A stretch of 64,000 nt of DNA from Embleya scabrispora DSM 41855. GTDB taxonomy: Bacteria > Actinomycetota > Actinomycetes > Streptomycetales > Streptomycetaceae. A model generated the notes under the pieces. It saw only the letters and a program-made list of their open reading frames with translations. It did no database searches and had not been told where the DNA came from. The position numbers and the translations under genes were made by a program. Below are positions 24,989-33,966 of the stretch, one piece after another (within the stretch, counting starts at the first letter, position 1; every line of letters starts with the position of its first letter). The stretch spans positions 1-64,000 of the forward strand of contig NZ_KB889697.1 of NCBI RefSeq assembly GCF_000372745.1, given 5' to 3'.

Positions 24989-25297
24989 ATGATCATCGAA
25001 CACGCGGACATCACCGTCACGCAGGGCCGCGAGGCCGAATTCGAGGCCGCGTTCCTGCGCGGCCGCGAGGTCGTCGCCAAGTCCGCCGGCTTCCGCTGGG
25101 CGCGCCTGATCCGTCAGATCGAGTCGCCCACGTCGTACCTGCTGCTGATCGGCTGGGAGACCCTGGAGGCCCACACGGTCGGCTTCCGCGAATCCGACCT
25201 GTTCCCCCAGTGGCGAGCCATCGTCGGCGAGTTCTTCGCGGTCCCCCCGACGATCGTCCACTACGAAGGCGATCTGACCCCCACCGACGAGACCTGA
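24989..25297 (+). CDS. Antibiotic biosynthesis monooxygenase (ABM) domain protein
   Basis: A 102-residue single-domain protein of the dimeric alpha/beta-barrel (ABM) superfamily. The strand-helix pattern IIEHADITVTQGREAEFE, then GFRWARLIRQIESPTSYLLLIGWE and a terminal FFAVPPTIVHYE is typical. Relatives include quinol monooxygenases and uncharacterised stress proteins; a catalytic role is not assured. The start ATG has GGAG upstream. It is a single gene framed by strong hairpins on both sides, so it is transcribed alone. Confidence 0.85.
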   Translation: MIIEHADITVTQGREAEFEAAFLRGREVVAKSAGFRWARLIRQIESPTSYLLLIGWETLEAHTVGFRESDLFPQWRAIVGEFFAVPPTIVHYEGDLTPTDET

Positions 25298-25306
25298 GCG
25301 CGAGCC

Positions 25307-25346
25307 CGCCGACGCCCCGGCCCCGCGCGGAACCGGGGCGTCGGCG
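25307..25346. terminator. 14-bp hairpin terminator after the ABM gene
   Basis: CGCCGACGCCCCGG (25307-25320) pairs exactly with CCGGGGCGTCGGCG (25333-25346) across a 12-base loop, ten bases after the stop codon. It can also serve the convergent hypothetical gene at 25445. Confidence 0.8.
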
Positions 25347-25444
25347 TATCCGCACCCGGCGAGCGGCGGCAACGCACGCCGCCGGCGACCACGCACGGCT
25401 CACCCGCGCCCGGCGCCGCCGCTCACCACCTCGCGATGCGGGCC

Positions 25445-25954
25445 TCACTCCTCCCACAGTCCCGCCACGGTCAGGCCCGGGTCGATGTCGGCCAGGGCCC
25501 GAGTGGGGTCCAGGGTGGGGAGCACGCGGTGGGTCGCCGCTGCGTGGGCGTAGACCAAAAGCAGGTCCTCGGCGGTCCAGCGGACCGAGGGCCAGACGGC
25601 GTCGCGGCCCGGGCACAGTCGGGTCAGGCGGGTGTGGAACTCGTCGAGTTCGGCCGGATTCGTGAAGGTCCGGGCCGCCTCGATCGCGTCGTGGTCGGTG
25701 CGCAGCAGCGCGTACGCGGGCACCACGGGCACGCGCATGACCGCGTCCGGGTCGGTGTCCGCCATGCCCATGCCGCGCGCGACCCGGTACAGGGCCGATG
25801 CCATCAGCAGCGCGACGAGCAGTCCGCTGTCCTCCCGCACACCGCCGGACGGGAAGAACCTCGCGTCCCAGAAGTGCTGTTCGGTGTTCAGGTGCTCGCG
25901 CACGAGCATGCAGCCGACTCCCACGCAGCTCTGCGGCAGGGTTCCGGCAGCCAT
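25445..25954 (-). CDS. Hypothetical protein
   Basis: A 169-residue protein I do not recognise. It has no signal peptide or membrane helix; the middle (LLVALLMASALYRVARG) is a moderately hydrophobic helix. The aromatic-rich QHFWDARFFPSGG near the N-terminus and the acidic ends are its only striking features. Codon use and third-position GC look like the neighbours, so it is probably real. The ATG at 25954 has TAACGT six bases upstream and no ribosome binding site, consistent with a leaderless transcript; an internal ATG (LVREHLNTEQHF) is an alternative start. It faces the ABM gene and is not part of an evident operon. Confidence 0.65.
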   Translation of the reverse strand: MAAGTLPQSCVGVGCMLVREHLNTEQHFWDARFFPSGGVREDSGLLVALLMASALYRVARGMGMADTDPDAVMRVPVVPAYALLRTDHDAIEAARTFTNPAELDEFHTRLTRLCPGRDAVWPSVRWTAEDLLLVYAHAAATHRVLPTLDPTRALADIDPGLTVAGLWEE

Positions 25955-26021
25955 ACGGCTACGTTACGGCTCCGGTGGCGCGCCGTGGCGCGGTTCCGTT
26001 CATTTACGACATCGGCTCACT

Positions 26022-26813
26022 TCACCCCAGTTGGATGGACCGCTTGGAGAGTCCGAACCAGAAGCCGTCGATGACCTGGTTCAGCCGGTCCAAATCCTCG
26101 TGACCCGCGCCGAGCGAGACGAACAGCGGCGCCAGGTGCTCGGTCCGGGGGTGCGCCAGGCGCGCGGCGGGCGCCTTGTGGGTGAAGTCGAGCAGCGTGT
26201 CCACGTCACCGCCGCGGAACGCCTCGTCGCCCCAGTGGTCGAACTCGCGCGACCACCCCGGCACCGGCGCATCCGCCCGGGGGTCGAGTCCGCGCAGGTT
26301 GTGGGTGAAGAACCCGCTGCCCACGATCAGCACGCCCTCGTCGCGCAGCGGCGCGAGCCGTTGGCCGACCTGGTAGAGCCGGACCGGGTCGAGCGTGGGC
26401 AGCGACATCTGCAGCACCGGCACGTCGGCGTCCGGATACATCTCGACCAGCGGTACGTACGCGCCGTGGTCCAGGCCGCGCTCCGGCGCGTCGCGCACGT
26501 CCGGCCCGAGCAGCGCCCGGACCCGCGCCGCCAGCTCGGGAGCACCGGGTGCCGGATAGGTGACCCGGTAGTAGTGCTCGGGAAAGCCGCCGAAGTCGTA
26601 CACCAGCGGGATCGTGCGGGTCGCGCCGAGTGCGATCGGGGCGTCCTCCCAGTGCGCGGACACCATCAGGATCGCGGTGGGCCCGGGCAGGTCGGCGGAC
26701 CACGCGGCCAGCTGGCCGGTCCACAACGCGTCGTCCGCGAGCGGCGGCGCGCCGTGGCCGAGGTAGACGACGGGCATGCGCTGCGCGCCGGGCGAGGGCG
26801 AGGTGGTGTCCAT
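26022..26813 (-). CDS. Class III extradiol dioxygenase family protein (DODA/YgiD-like)
   Basis: A 263-residue protein of the DODA-type extradiol ring-cleavage dioxygenase family. Metal-binding histidines lie in YLGHGAPPL (near residue 19), in the MVSAHWEDAP strand, and in GLDHGAYVPL; GSGFFTHNLRG supplies the conserved later motif. It probably cleaves a catecholic ring with a bound Fe or Zn; the E. coli relative YgiD has DOPA dioxygenase activity. The ATG at 26813 lies six bases after a TATCCT -10 box, so it appears leaderless. It is divergent from hrpA. Confidence 0.87.
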   Translation of the reverse strand: MDTTSPSPGAQRMPVVYLGHGAPPLADDALWTGQLAAWSADLPGPTAILMVSAHWEDAPIALGATRTIPLVYDFGGFPEHYYRVTYPAPGAPELAARVRALLGPDVRDAPERGLDHGAYVPLVEMYPDADVPVLQMSLPTLDPVRLYQVGQRLAPLRDEGVLIVGSGFFTHNLRGLDPRADAPVPGWSREFDHWGDEAFRGGDVDTLLDFTHKAPAARLAHPRTEHLAPLFVSLGAGHEDLDRLNQVIDGFWFGLSKRSIQLG

Positions 26814-26819
26814 GGACCC

Positions 26820-26848
26820 AGGATAGCAAGTAGTTCTACGTTCAACAA
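26820..26848 (-). promoter_or_regulatory. Promoter of the extradiol dioxygenase gene
   Basis: Read leftward, TTGTTG (26848-26843) and TATCCT (26825-26820) are separated by 17 bases, and the ATG follows six bases later. The spacing fits a housekeeping sigma promoter and a leaderless message. The spacer region is unusually AT-rich for this genome. Confidence 0.55.
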
Positions 26849-26856
26849 TTGACATG

Positions 26857-26963
26857 ACAGGATGATTCGAGGGGCGGCACGGCACGAGGACCAGGACCCG
26901 TGAGCGCCACGACACGAGGACTCGGCGCGTGACGCGACAGGAGGATTCGGCGCCGGGATCGCC
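26857..26963. repeat. Four degenerate 25-30 bp direct repeats upstream of hrpA
   Basis: GACAGGATGATTCGAGG at 26856-26872 returns as GACAGGAGGATTCGGCG at 26936-26952; between them, CACGAGGAC followed by GACCCGTGAGC or CGGCGCGTGACGC appears at 26883 and 26913, 30 bases apart. The four units share a purine-rich GACANGAKGA core. They fill most of the 207 bases between the divergent dioxygenase and hrpA starts. Confidence 0.5.
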
Positions 26964-27020
26964 ATCGGGAGTAATCCACTGGCCTGCGCCCCGGGGGTGC
27001 CACTTATCCTGGACCGCGTA

Positions 27021-30000
27021 ATGGGAACGCCAGTAGCCACATCTCAGCTCGCCGACCTCCAGGCGCGCCTGCCCCACCTGATGCTTCGGGATCAGGACCG
27101 TCTGCGCCGTCGCCTCGACCGGACCCGCAAGAACCGCAAGGGCCCGCAGCAGGTCGCCGAGACCGAGAGCCTGATCGCCGCGTTCGACGCCGCCGAGACG
27201 CGGGTCGCGAACCGGCGCGCCGCCGTGCCCACGATCGGCTATCCCGAGGCGCTGCCGGTCGCTCAAAAGAAGGACGACATCCTGGCCGCGATCCGCGACC
27301 ACCAGGTCGTCATCGTCGCGGGCGAGACCGGCTCCGGGAAGACCACTCAGATCCCCAAGATCTGCCTCGAACTCGGTCGCGGTGTCCAGGGCCTGATCGG
27401 GCACACCCAGCCGCGTCGGATCGCCGCGCGCACGGTCGGTGACCGGATCGCCGAGGAGTTGGGCGGACAACTCGGTGACGTGGTCGGCTACAAGGTTCGC
27501 TTCAACGACCAGTCCAGTGACAACACGCTGGTCAAGTTGATGACCGACGGCATCCTGCTCGCCGAGGTGCAACACGATCGGCTGTTGCGGCAGTACGACA
27601 CGCTGATCATCGACGAGGCGCACGAGCGCAGCCTCAACATCGACTTCCTGCTCGGCTACCTCAAGCAGTTGCTGCCGCGTCGCCCCGACCTCAAGGTGAT
27701 CATCACCTCGGCCACGATCGACCCGGAGCGCTTCTCGCAACACTTCGACGACGCGCCGATCATCGAGGTGTCCGGCCGTACCTATCCGGTCGAGGTGCGT
27801 TATCGCCCACTCGTCGCGGAGGTCGACGAGGACGAGGACGACGACGGGGCGGGAGCCAAGCGCCGACCCGACGATCGTGACCAGGTGCAGGCGATCAGCG
27901 ACGCGGTGGACGAACTGCTCGGCGAGGCGTCCGGCGACATCCTGGTCTTCCTCAGCGGCGAGCGGGAGATCCGGGACACCGCCGAGGCACTGAACAAACG
28001 TCGGTTGCGCAACACCGAGGTACTGCCGCTGTACGCGCGCCTGTCCTCCGCGGAGCAGCACCGGGTCTTCCAGCAGCACACCGGACGACGGATCGTGCTC
28101 GCGACCAACGTCGCGGAGACGTCGCTGACCGTGCCGGGCATCAAGTACGTGATCGACCCGGGCACCGCGCGCATTTCCCGGTACAGCCTGCGCACGAAGG
28201 TGCAGCGGCTGCCGATCGAGGCCGTTTCGCAGGCATCCGCCAATCAGCGCAAGGGCCGCAGCGGGCGCACCTCGGACGGCATCTGCATCCGGCTGTACTC
28301 CCAGGAGGACTTCGAGTCGCGGCCCGAGTTCACCGACCCGGAGATCCTGCGCACCAACCTGGCCTCGGTCATCCTGCAGATGACCGCGCTGGGCCTGGGC
28401 GACATCGCCGCGTTCCCGTTCGTGGAGCCGCCGGATCGGCGCAACATCAAGGACGGCGTACAGCTCCTGGAGGAACTGGGCGCACTGGACCCGGACGAGC
28501 CGGACGTACGCAAGCGCCTGACCCCGATCGGCCGCAAGCTGTCCCAGCTCCCGGTGGACCCGCGACTGGCCCGGATGATCCTGGAGGCGGACCGCAACGG
28601 CGTGGTCCGCGAGGTGCTGATCATCGCGTCCGCGCTGTCCATCCAGGACCCGCGCGAGCGACCCGTCGAACACCAGCAGCACGCCGACCAGTTGCACGCG
28701 CGGTTCGCGGACAAGGAGTCCGACTTCCTCGCGTACCTCAACCTGTGGAACTACATCAAGGAGCAGCGCGACGAGCTGTCCTCCAGCCGGTTCCGCAAGT
28801 TGTGCAAGAGCGAGTTCCTGCACTACCTGCGCATACGCGAATGGCAGGACCTGCACAGCCAGTTGCGCTCGGCCGCCAAGTCGCTCGGGATCGAGGCGAC
28901 CGGCGAGCCGCAGGAGCCGAACACGCAGCACATCCACACCGCGATCCTGTCCGGTCTGCTCTCGCACATCGGCCTGATGGACCCGGCCAAGCGCGAGTAC
29001 GGCGGCGCGCGCGGCACCAGGTTCTCGGTCTTCCCCGGCTCGGCGCTGTTCAAGAAACCGCCGCGGTGGGTGATGGCGGCCGAACTCGTCGAGACGTCCC
29101 GCCTGTGGGCGCGGATCGCCGGGCGGATCGAGCCCGAGTGGATCGAGCCGCTGGCCGGGCACCTGATCAAGCGCACCTACAGCGAGCCGCACTGGGAACA
29201 GAAGATGGCCGCGGTGATGGCCTACGAGAAGGTCACGCTGTACGGGGTGCCGATCGTGGCCGCGCGCAAGGTCGGCTACGGCAAGGTCGATCCGGAGCTG
29301 TCCCGCGAACTGTTCATCCGGCACGCGCTGGTGGAGGGCGACTGGCGTACGCACCACAAGTTCTTCGCGGCCAACCGGCGACTGCTCGCCGACGTCGAGG
29401 AGCTCGAACACCGGGCCCGACGCCGGGACATCATGGTCGACGACGAGACCCTGTTCGACTTCTACGACGAGCGCATCCCCGCCGACGTGGTCTCCGGACG
29501 GCATTTCGACGCGTGGTGGAAGAAGGCCCATCGGAGCGAACCGGACCTGCTGAGCTTCGAGAAGTCCATGCTGATCAACGCCAAGGCCGGCGGGATCACC
29601 GAGGAGGACTACCCGAACACGTGGGTCGAGGAGGGTCTGGAGCTCAAGCTGACCTACCAGTTCGAGCCCGGCTCGAATGCGGACGGGGTCACCGCGCACA
29701 TCCCGGTCGCGGTGCTCAACCAGCTCACCGGCGACGGCTTCGACTGGCAGATCCCGGGCCTGCGCGAGGAGTTGGTGACCTCGTACATCCGCGCGCTGCC
29801 CAAGGGCATCCGCCGCGGCTTCGTGCCGGCGCCGGACTACGCGCGGTCGATCCTGGCCCGGATCCCGGCCCGCCGAGGGTCGTTGGTGGACGTGCTGGAG
29901 CGCGAGCTGAGCCGGATGGCGGGCATGCCGGTCAAGCGCGAGACGTGGGATCTGGCGAAGGTGCCCGAACACCTGCGGATGACGTTCCGGGTGCTCGACG

Positions 30001-30974
30001 ACGACCGGCGCACGCTGGCCGAGGGCAAGGACCTGGCGGCGCTCAAACTCACGTTGCGCGACCGGATGCGGGCCGCGGTGTCCGAGGCGGCGAGCACGCT
30101 GGACATCGAGCGCACGGGCGTGACCTCCTGGACCATCGGCGAACTGCCGCGCGTGGTCGAGCAGCGGCGCGGGCCGCTGGTGGTCAAGGCGTATCCGGCG
30201 CTGGTCGACGAGGGCGCGTCGGCGGCGGTCCGGCTGTTCGACAGCGAGCCGGAGCAGTCGCGCGCGATGCGGCTCGGGACGCGGCGCCTGGTGCTGCTGA
30301 ACGTGCAGTCGCCGGTCAAGCAGATCCAGGGGCGGCTGCCCAACATGGCCAAGCTGACGCTGAGTCACAACCCGCACGGGGGCATCGACGCGCTCTTCGA
30401 GGACATCCTCGCGTGCGCGGCGGACATGCTGATCCAGGACGCGGGCGGTCCGGTGTGGGACGAGGCGGGCTTCGTCCGGCTGCGCGATCGGGTCAAGGCG
30501 GGACTGCCTCGGCTGACCGAGGACACGGTGGTCAAGGTCGAGCGCATCCTGGGCGCGTCGCACAACGTCGCCGGGCGGCTGAAGACGACCCGGAGCCCGG
30601 CCCTGGCGCCCGCGCTGGCCGACCTGAAGGCGCAGTACACGGCGCTGGTGCACAAGGGCTTCGTGGCCGAGGCGGGTTGGCGGCGGTTGCCGGACGTGCA
30701 CCGCTATCTCCAGGCGATGGAGCGCCGCTTGCAGCGCCTGGAGGCGGACCCGGTGCGGGACCGCGAGCGCATGCTGAAGGTCCACCAGATCCAGGCTGCG
30801 TACCGGGATTTGATGGACCGTCAGGCCAAGGGTGCGCCGACTCCGGCCGAGGTGGCGGCGGTGCGGTGGCAGATCGAGGAGCTGCGGGTGAGCTACTTCG
30901 CCCAGTCCCTGGGCACGCCGCAGCCGGTGTCGGACAAGCGGATCTTGAAGACGATCGAGGAATTGGGGTCGTAG
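27021..30974 (+). CDS. hrpA: ATP-dependent RNA helicase HrpA (DEAH-box)
   Basis: A 1317-residue DEAH-box helicase, the usual HrpA length. RecA-like domains carry GETGSGKTTQ (Walker A), HTQPRR (Ia), DEAHERS (II), ITSATID (III), and in the second half the SANQRKGRSGRT motif VI; then come the winged-helix/HA2 region and a long C-terminal domain (DUF3418-type) with SYIRALPKGIRR. It remodels RNA or ribosome complexes at the cost of ATP; E. coli HrpA has been linked to rescue of stalled ribosomes. The ATG at 27021 follows TATCCT by 11 bases; a GTG at 26997 is an alternative start. It is a stand-alone gene. Confidence 0.95.
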   Translation: MGTPVATSQLADLQARLPHLMLRDQDRLRRRLDRTRKNRKGPQQVAETESLIAAFDAAETRVANRRAAVPTIGYPEALPVAQKKDDILAAIRDHQVVIVAGETGSGKTTQIPKICLELGRGVQGLIGHTQPRRIAARTVGDRIAEELGGQLGDVVGYKVRFNDQSSDNTLVKLMTDGILLAEVQHDRLLRQYDTLIIDEAHERSLNIDFLLGYLKQLLPRRPDLKVIITSATIDPERFSQHFDDAPIIEVSGRTYPVEVRYRPLVAEVDEDEDDDGAGAKRRPDDRDQVQAISDAVDELLGEASGDILVFLSGEREIRDTAEALNKRRLRNTEVLPLYARLSSAEQHRVFQQHTGRRIVLATNVAETSLTVPGIKYVIDPGTARISRYSLRTKVQRLPIEAVSQASANQRKGRSGRTSDGICIRLYSQEDFESRPEFTDPEILRTNLASVILQMTALGLGDIAAFPFVEPPDRRNIKDGVQLLEELGALDPDEPDVRKRLTPIGRKLSQLPVDPRLARMILEADRNGVVREVLIIASALSIQDPRERPVEHQQHADQLHARFADKESDFLAYLNLWNYIKEQRDELSSSRFRKLCKSEFLHYLRIREWQDLHSQLRSAAKSLGIEATGEPQEPNTQHIHTAILSGLLSHIGLMDPAKREYGGARGTRFSVFPGSALFKKPPRWVMAAELVETSRLWARIAGRIEPEWIEPLAGHLIKRTYSEPHWEQKMAAVMAYEKVTLYGVPIVAARKVGYGKVDPELSRELFIRHALVEGDWRTHHKFFAANRRLLADVEELEHRARRRDIMVDDETLFDFYDERIPADVVSGRHFDAWWKKAHRSEPDLLSFEKSMLINAKAGGITEEDYPNTWVEEGLELKLTYQFEPGSNADGVTAHIPVAVLNQLTGDGFDWQIPGLREELVTSYIRALPKGIRRGFVPAPDYARSILARIPARRGSLVDVLERELSRMAGMPVKRETWDLAKVPEHLRMTFRVLDDDRRTLAEGKDLAALKLTLRDRMRAAVSEAASTLDIERTGVTSWTIGELPRVVEQRRGPLVVKAYPALVDEGASAAVRLFDSEPEQSRAMRLGTRRLVLLNVQSPVKQIQGRLPNMAKLTLSHNPHGGIDALFEDILACAADMLIQDAGGPVWDEAGFVRLRDRVKAGLPRLTEDTVVKVERILGASHNVAGRLKTTRSPALAPALADLKAQYTALVHKGFVAEAGWRRLPDVHRYLQAMERRLQRLEADPVRDRERMLKVHQIQAAYRDLMDRQAKGAPTPAEVAAVRWQIEELRVSYFAQSLGTPQPVSDKRILKTIEELGS

Positions 30975-31038
30975 ACGGGTCGGTTCGGATCCGGGTCGGG
31001 ACCCGACTCGGATCCCGGCCTCCGGTTTGCAATCCGGG

Positions 31039-31329
31039 TCAGACCAGGTCGTTCTTGAACAGGTCGTGGTCGGTCAGCAGCTTCTCCAGGCGCGCCTGGT
31101 CGACCCGGCTGACCACGGCCTCGCTTTCCTGGCGGTCCCGGACGACCTTGGCGACGGTGATGCTGGACGTCACGACGTACAGCACGCCGAGACCGAGGAA
31201 GGCCCGGATCCAGCGGTCCACCGGGAGGTAGACGATGCCGACCAGAACCGCGCTCACGGACACGCCGAAGGACAGCGCGGCCTGGACGAAGAAGCCATGG
31301 GTGTTGTTGGTGCGCAGCGGCGATGTCAT
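31039..31329 (-). CDS. YiaA/YiaB-type small inner-membrane protein
   Basis: A 96-residue membrane protein with two transmembrane helices (about 15-35 and 42-62), matching the YiaAB two-helix domain: TNNTHGFFVQAALSFGVS, then DRWIRAFLGLGVLYVVTSS. The C-terminal third is a charged cytoplasmic tail (VVRDRQESEAV). Its role in bacteria is not established. I use the ATG at 31329; twelve more codons are open upstream but do not match the family. It stands between hrpA (convergent) and lon. Confidence 0.85.
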   Translation of the reverse strand: MTSPLRTNNTHGFFVQAALSFGVSVSAVLVGIVYLPVDRWIRAFLGLGVLYVVTSSITVAKVVRDRQESEAVVSRVDQARLEKLLTDHDLFKNDLV

Positions 31330-31492
31330 GGCAACAGTGTTGGGCCGGACGGGTGTTGCGCACATGAGTACGTGTACTCAAGAAGACCGCCTATCGGCGG
31401 ACGCGCAAAGGCCGTAGGTCGCGAATCGTTCTCGATCAGGCCGCGCGATCGGGCTTCGCCGCCGACCGGGTCTGCCGCTCCGGGTCGAAAGA

Positions 31493-31529
31493 TGCCGCGC
31501 GAGCCGCCGGGTGGGCGGCTCGCGCGGCA
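31493..31529. terminator. 16-bp hairpin terminator of lon
   Basis: TGCCGCGCGAGCCGCC (31493-31508) is exactly complementary to 31514-31529, with a GGGTG loop, 20 bases downstream of the lon stop codon. It is a strong factor-independent type stem without a T-tract. Confidence 0.85.
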
Positions 31530-31548
31530 GGGGGTGGGCGGCGTGGGG

Positions 31549-33966
31549 TCAGGCGGCCACGGCGTGCTTGGCGTTGGCCGGCTCCAGGGCCAGTTCCAGC
31601 ACCTCGCGCACGTCGGCCACCGCGTGCACGGTGAGCCGGCTCAGGATCTCCTCGGGCACGTCGTCCAGGTCGGCCTCGTTGCGCTTGGGGATCAGCACCG
31701 TGGTGACGCCGGCCCGCTCCGCGGCGAGCAGCTTCTGCTTGACGCCGCCGATCGGGAGTACCCGACCGGTGAGCGAGACCTCACCGGTCATCGCCACGTC
31801 CGAGCGGACCGGCCGCCCGGTCAGCAGCGACACCAGCGCGGTCGTCATCGTGACACCGGCGCTCGGGCCGTCCTTGGGGACCGCTCCGGCCGGGACGTGG
31901 ATGTGCACGCCGCGGTCCTTGAGGTCGCCCACCGGCACCTCCAGCTCCGCCCCGCGCGAGCGCAGGTAGGACAGCGCGATCTGCGCCGACTCCTTCATCA
32001 CGTCGCCGAGTTGACCGGTCAGGGTCAGTCCCGTACCGCCCGTCTCCGCGTCCGCCAGCGACGCCTCGATGTAGAGCACGTCGCCGCCCGCGCCGGTGAC
32101 CGCGAGTCCGGTGGCGACTCCCGGCACCGCCGTGCGCTGCTCGGCCTTGCTCAGCAGCGACTCCGGGGTGTGCCGGGGCCGGCCGAGGTAGTCGCGCAGG
32201 TCGCCGGCGTCCACCGCGATCGGCAGCGGGTGCGCCTCGGCGTCCAGTGCCTGCCTGGCCGCGACCTTGCGCAGCACACGGGCGATCGAACGCTCCAGGG
32301 TGCGCACGCCCGCCTCGCGGGTGTACTCGCCCGCCAGCAGCCGCAGCGCCTCCTCGGTGAAGGACACCTCGGTGTCGTCCAGACCCGCCTTGTCCAACTG
32401 ACGCTTGATCAGGTGGTCCCGGGCGATGACGACCTTCTCGTCCTCGGTGTAGCCGTCCAGGCGAACCAGTTCCATCCGGTCCAGCAGCGGCTCGGGAATG
32501 GTCTCGAGCACGTTGGCCGTGGCCAGGAACACCACGTCGGACAGGTCGAGTTCGACCTCCAGGTAGTGGTCGCGGAAGGTGTGGTTCTGCGCCGGGTCGA
32601 GCACCTCGAGCAGGGCGGCGGTCGGGTCGCCCCGGTAGTCCGAGCCGACCTTGTCGATCTCGTCGAGCAGGACGACGGGGTTCATGCTGCCCGCCTCCTT
32701 GATCGCCCGGACGATCCGGCCGGGCAGCGCGCCGACGTAGGTGCGCCGGTGACCGCGGATCTCGGCCTCGTCACGCACGCCGCCGAGCGCGACCCGGACG
32801 AACGAGCGACCCATCGCGCGGGCCACCGACTCGCCGAGCGAGGTCTTGCCGACGCCGGGCGGGCCGACCAGGGCCAGCACCGCGCCGGAGCGGCGACCGC
32901 CGACCACACCCAGCCCGCGCTCCTCACGGCGCTTGCGAACCGCCAGGTACTCGACGATGCGCTCCTTGACGTCCACCAGGCCGGAGTGGTCCGCGTCCAG
33001 GATCGCGCGCGCCTCGGCGATGTCGTACGCGTCCTCGCTGCGCTCGTTCCACGGCATTTCCAGGACGGTGTCCAGCCAGGTACGGATCCACCCGCCCTCG
33101 GGCGACGCGTCGGAGGCGTGCTCCAGCTTGTCGACCTCCTTGAGCGCGGCGGCCAGCACCTTCTCCGGCAGGTTCGCCGCCTCGACCCGGGCGCGGTAGT
33201 CCTCCTCCTCGCTGTCCGGGGTGCCGTTGAGCTCGTTGAGCTCCTTGCGCACCGCGGCCAGCTGCTGCTTGAGCAGGAACTCGCGCTGTTGCTTGTCCAT
33301 CCCCTCCTGGACGTCCTTGCGGATCGTCTCGGCGACGTCCAACTCGGCGAGGTGGTCCCGGGTCCAGCCGACGACCTTGGTCAGCCGCTCCCGGACGTCG
33401 ACGGTCTGGAGCACGTCGATCTTCTGCTGGAGCGTCAGGTACGGGGCGTAGCCGGAGTTGTCCGCCAGGTCACTGGGGTCCTCCAGGGCCTGGACGTGGT
33501 CGACCACCTGCCACGCGCCGCGCTTGCCCAGCACGGTGGTGACCAGGGCCTTGTACTCGCGGGCCAGTTCGTGGGTCTGCTCGTCCGCCTCGACGTCCGC
33601 CACGCGGGTCGCCTCGACCCACAGCGCCGCGCCGGGGCCGGTGGTACCGCTGCCGATCCGCACCCGGCCCTCGCCGCGCACCACCACGACCGACTCACCC
33701 CCGGGCAGCCGCCCGACCTGCTCGATCACGCCGAGCGTACCCACCGCCGGGTACTGCCCGTCGTCGCGCGGAACAAGCAGCACCCGCGCCTTGCTCTCAC
33801 TACGGATGCCGGGTCCACCGGACCGCCCCGCGGCGGCCCGCGCGGCATCCACGGCGGCACGGGTCTCCGCGTCATCGAGTTCGAGCGGGACCACCATGCC
33901 GGGGAGGACGACCACGTCGTCCAGCGGAAGAACCGGCAGGGTCAGGGTCCCGATGGTCTCGCTCAT
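31549..33966 (-). CDS. lon: ATP-dependent Lon protease
   Basis: An 805-residue LonA: N-terminal substrate-recognition domain (1 to about 205), a coiled stretch (EGMDKQQREFLLKQQL), the AAA+ module with GPPGVGKTSLG (Walker A) and VVLLDEIDK (Walker B), and the C-terminal protease domain with the Ser-Lys dyad, S702 in KDGPSAG and K745 in GGVKQKL, spaced 43 residues apart as in E. coli. It degrades misfolded and regulatory proteins in the cytosol. A HAIR-like inverted repeat at 33999-34019, close to the start, suggests repression by HspR as reported for streptomycete lon. The ATG is at 33966 and a strong hairpin follows the gene. Confidence 0.97.
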   Translation of the reverse strand: MSETIGTLTLPVLPLDDVVVLPGMVVPLELDDAETRAAVDAARAAAGRSGGPGIRSESKARVLLVPRDDGQYPAVGTLGVIEQVGRLPGGESVVVVRGEGRVRIGSGTTGPGAALWVEATRVADVEADEQTHELAREYKALVTTVLGKRGAWQVVDHVQALEDPSDLADNSGYAPYLTLQQKIDVLQTVDVRERLTKVVGWTRDHLAELDVAETIRKDVQEGMDKQQREFLLKQQLAAVRKELNELNGTPDSEEEDYRARVEAANLPEKVLAAALKEVDKLEHASDASPEGGWIRTWLDTVLEMPWNERSEDAYDIAEARAILDADHSGLVDVKERIVEYLAVRKRREERGLGVVGGRRSGAVLALVGPPGVGKTSLGESVARAMGRSFVRVALGGVRDEAEIRGHRRTYVGALPGRIVRAIKEAGSMNPVVLLDEIDKVGSDYRGDPTAALLEVLDPAQNHTFRDHYLEVELDLSDVVFLATANVLETIPEPLLDRMELVRLDGYTEDEKVVIARDHLIKRQLDKAGLDDTEVSFTEEALRLLAGEYTREAGVRTLERSIARVLRKVAARQALDAEAHPLPIAVDAGDLRDYLGRPRHTPESLLSKAEQRTAVPGVATGLAVTGAGGDVLYIEASLADAETGGTGLTLTGQLGDVMKESAQIALSYLRSRGAELEVPVGDLKDRGVHIHVPAGAVPKDGPSAGVTMTTALVSLLTGRPVRSDVAMTGEVSLTGRVLPIGGVKQKLLAAERAGVTTVLIPKRNEADLDDVPEEILSRLTVHAVADVREVLELALEPANAKHAVAA

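Noticed and set aside
26022-30785. A continuous leftward frame of nearly 1600 codons opposite hrpA, joining the dioxygenase gene
   Set aside because: It is a by-product of GC-rich third positions in hrpA; only its last 263 codons (from 26813) match a protein family.
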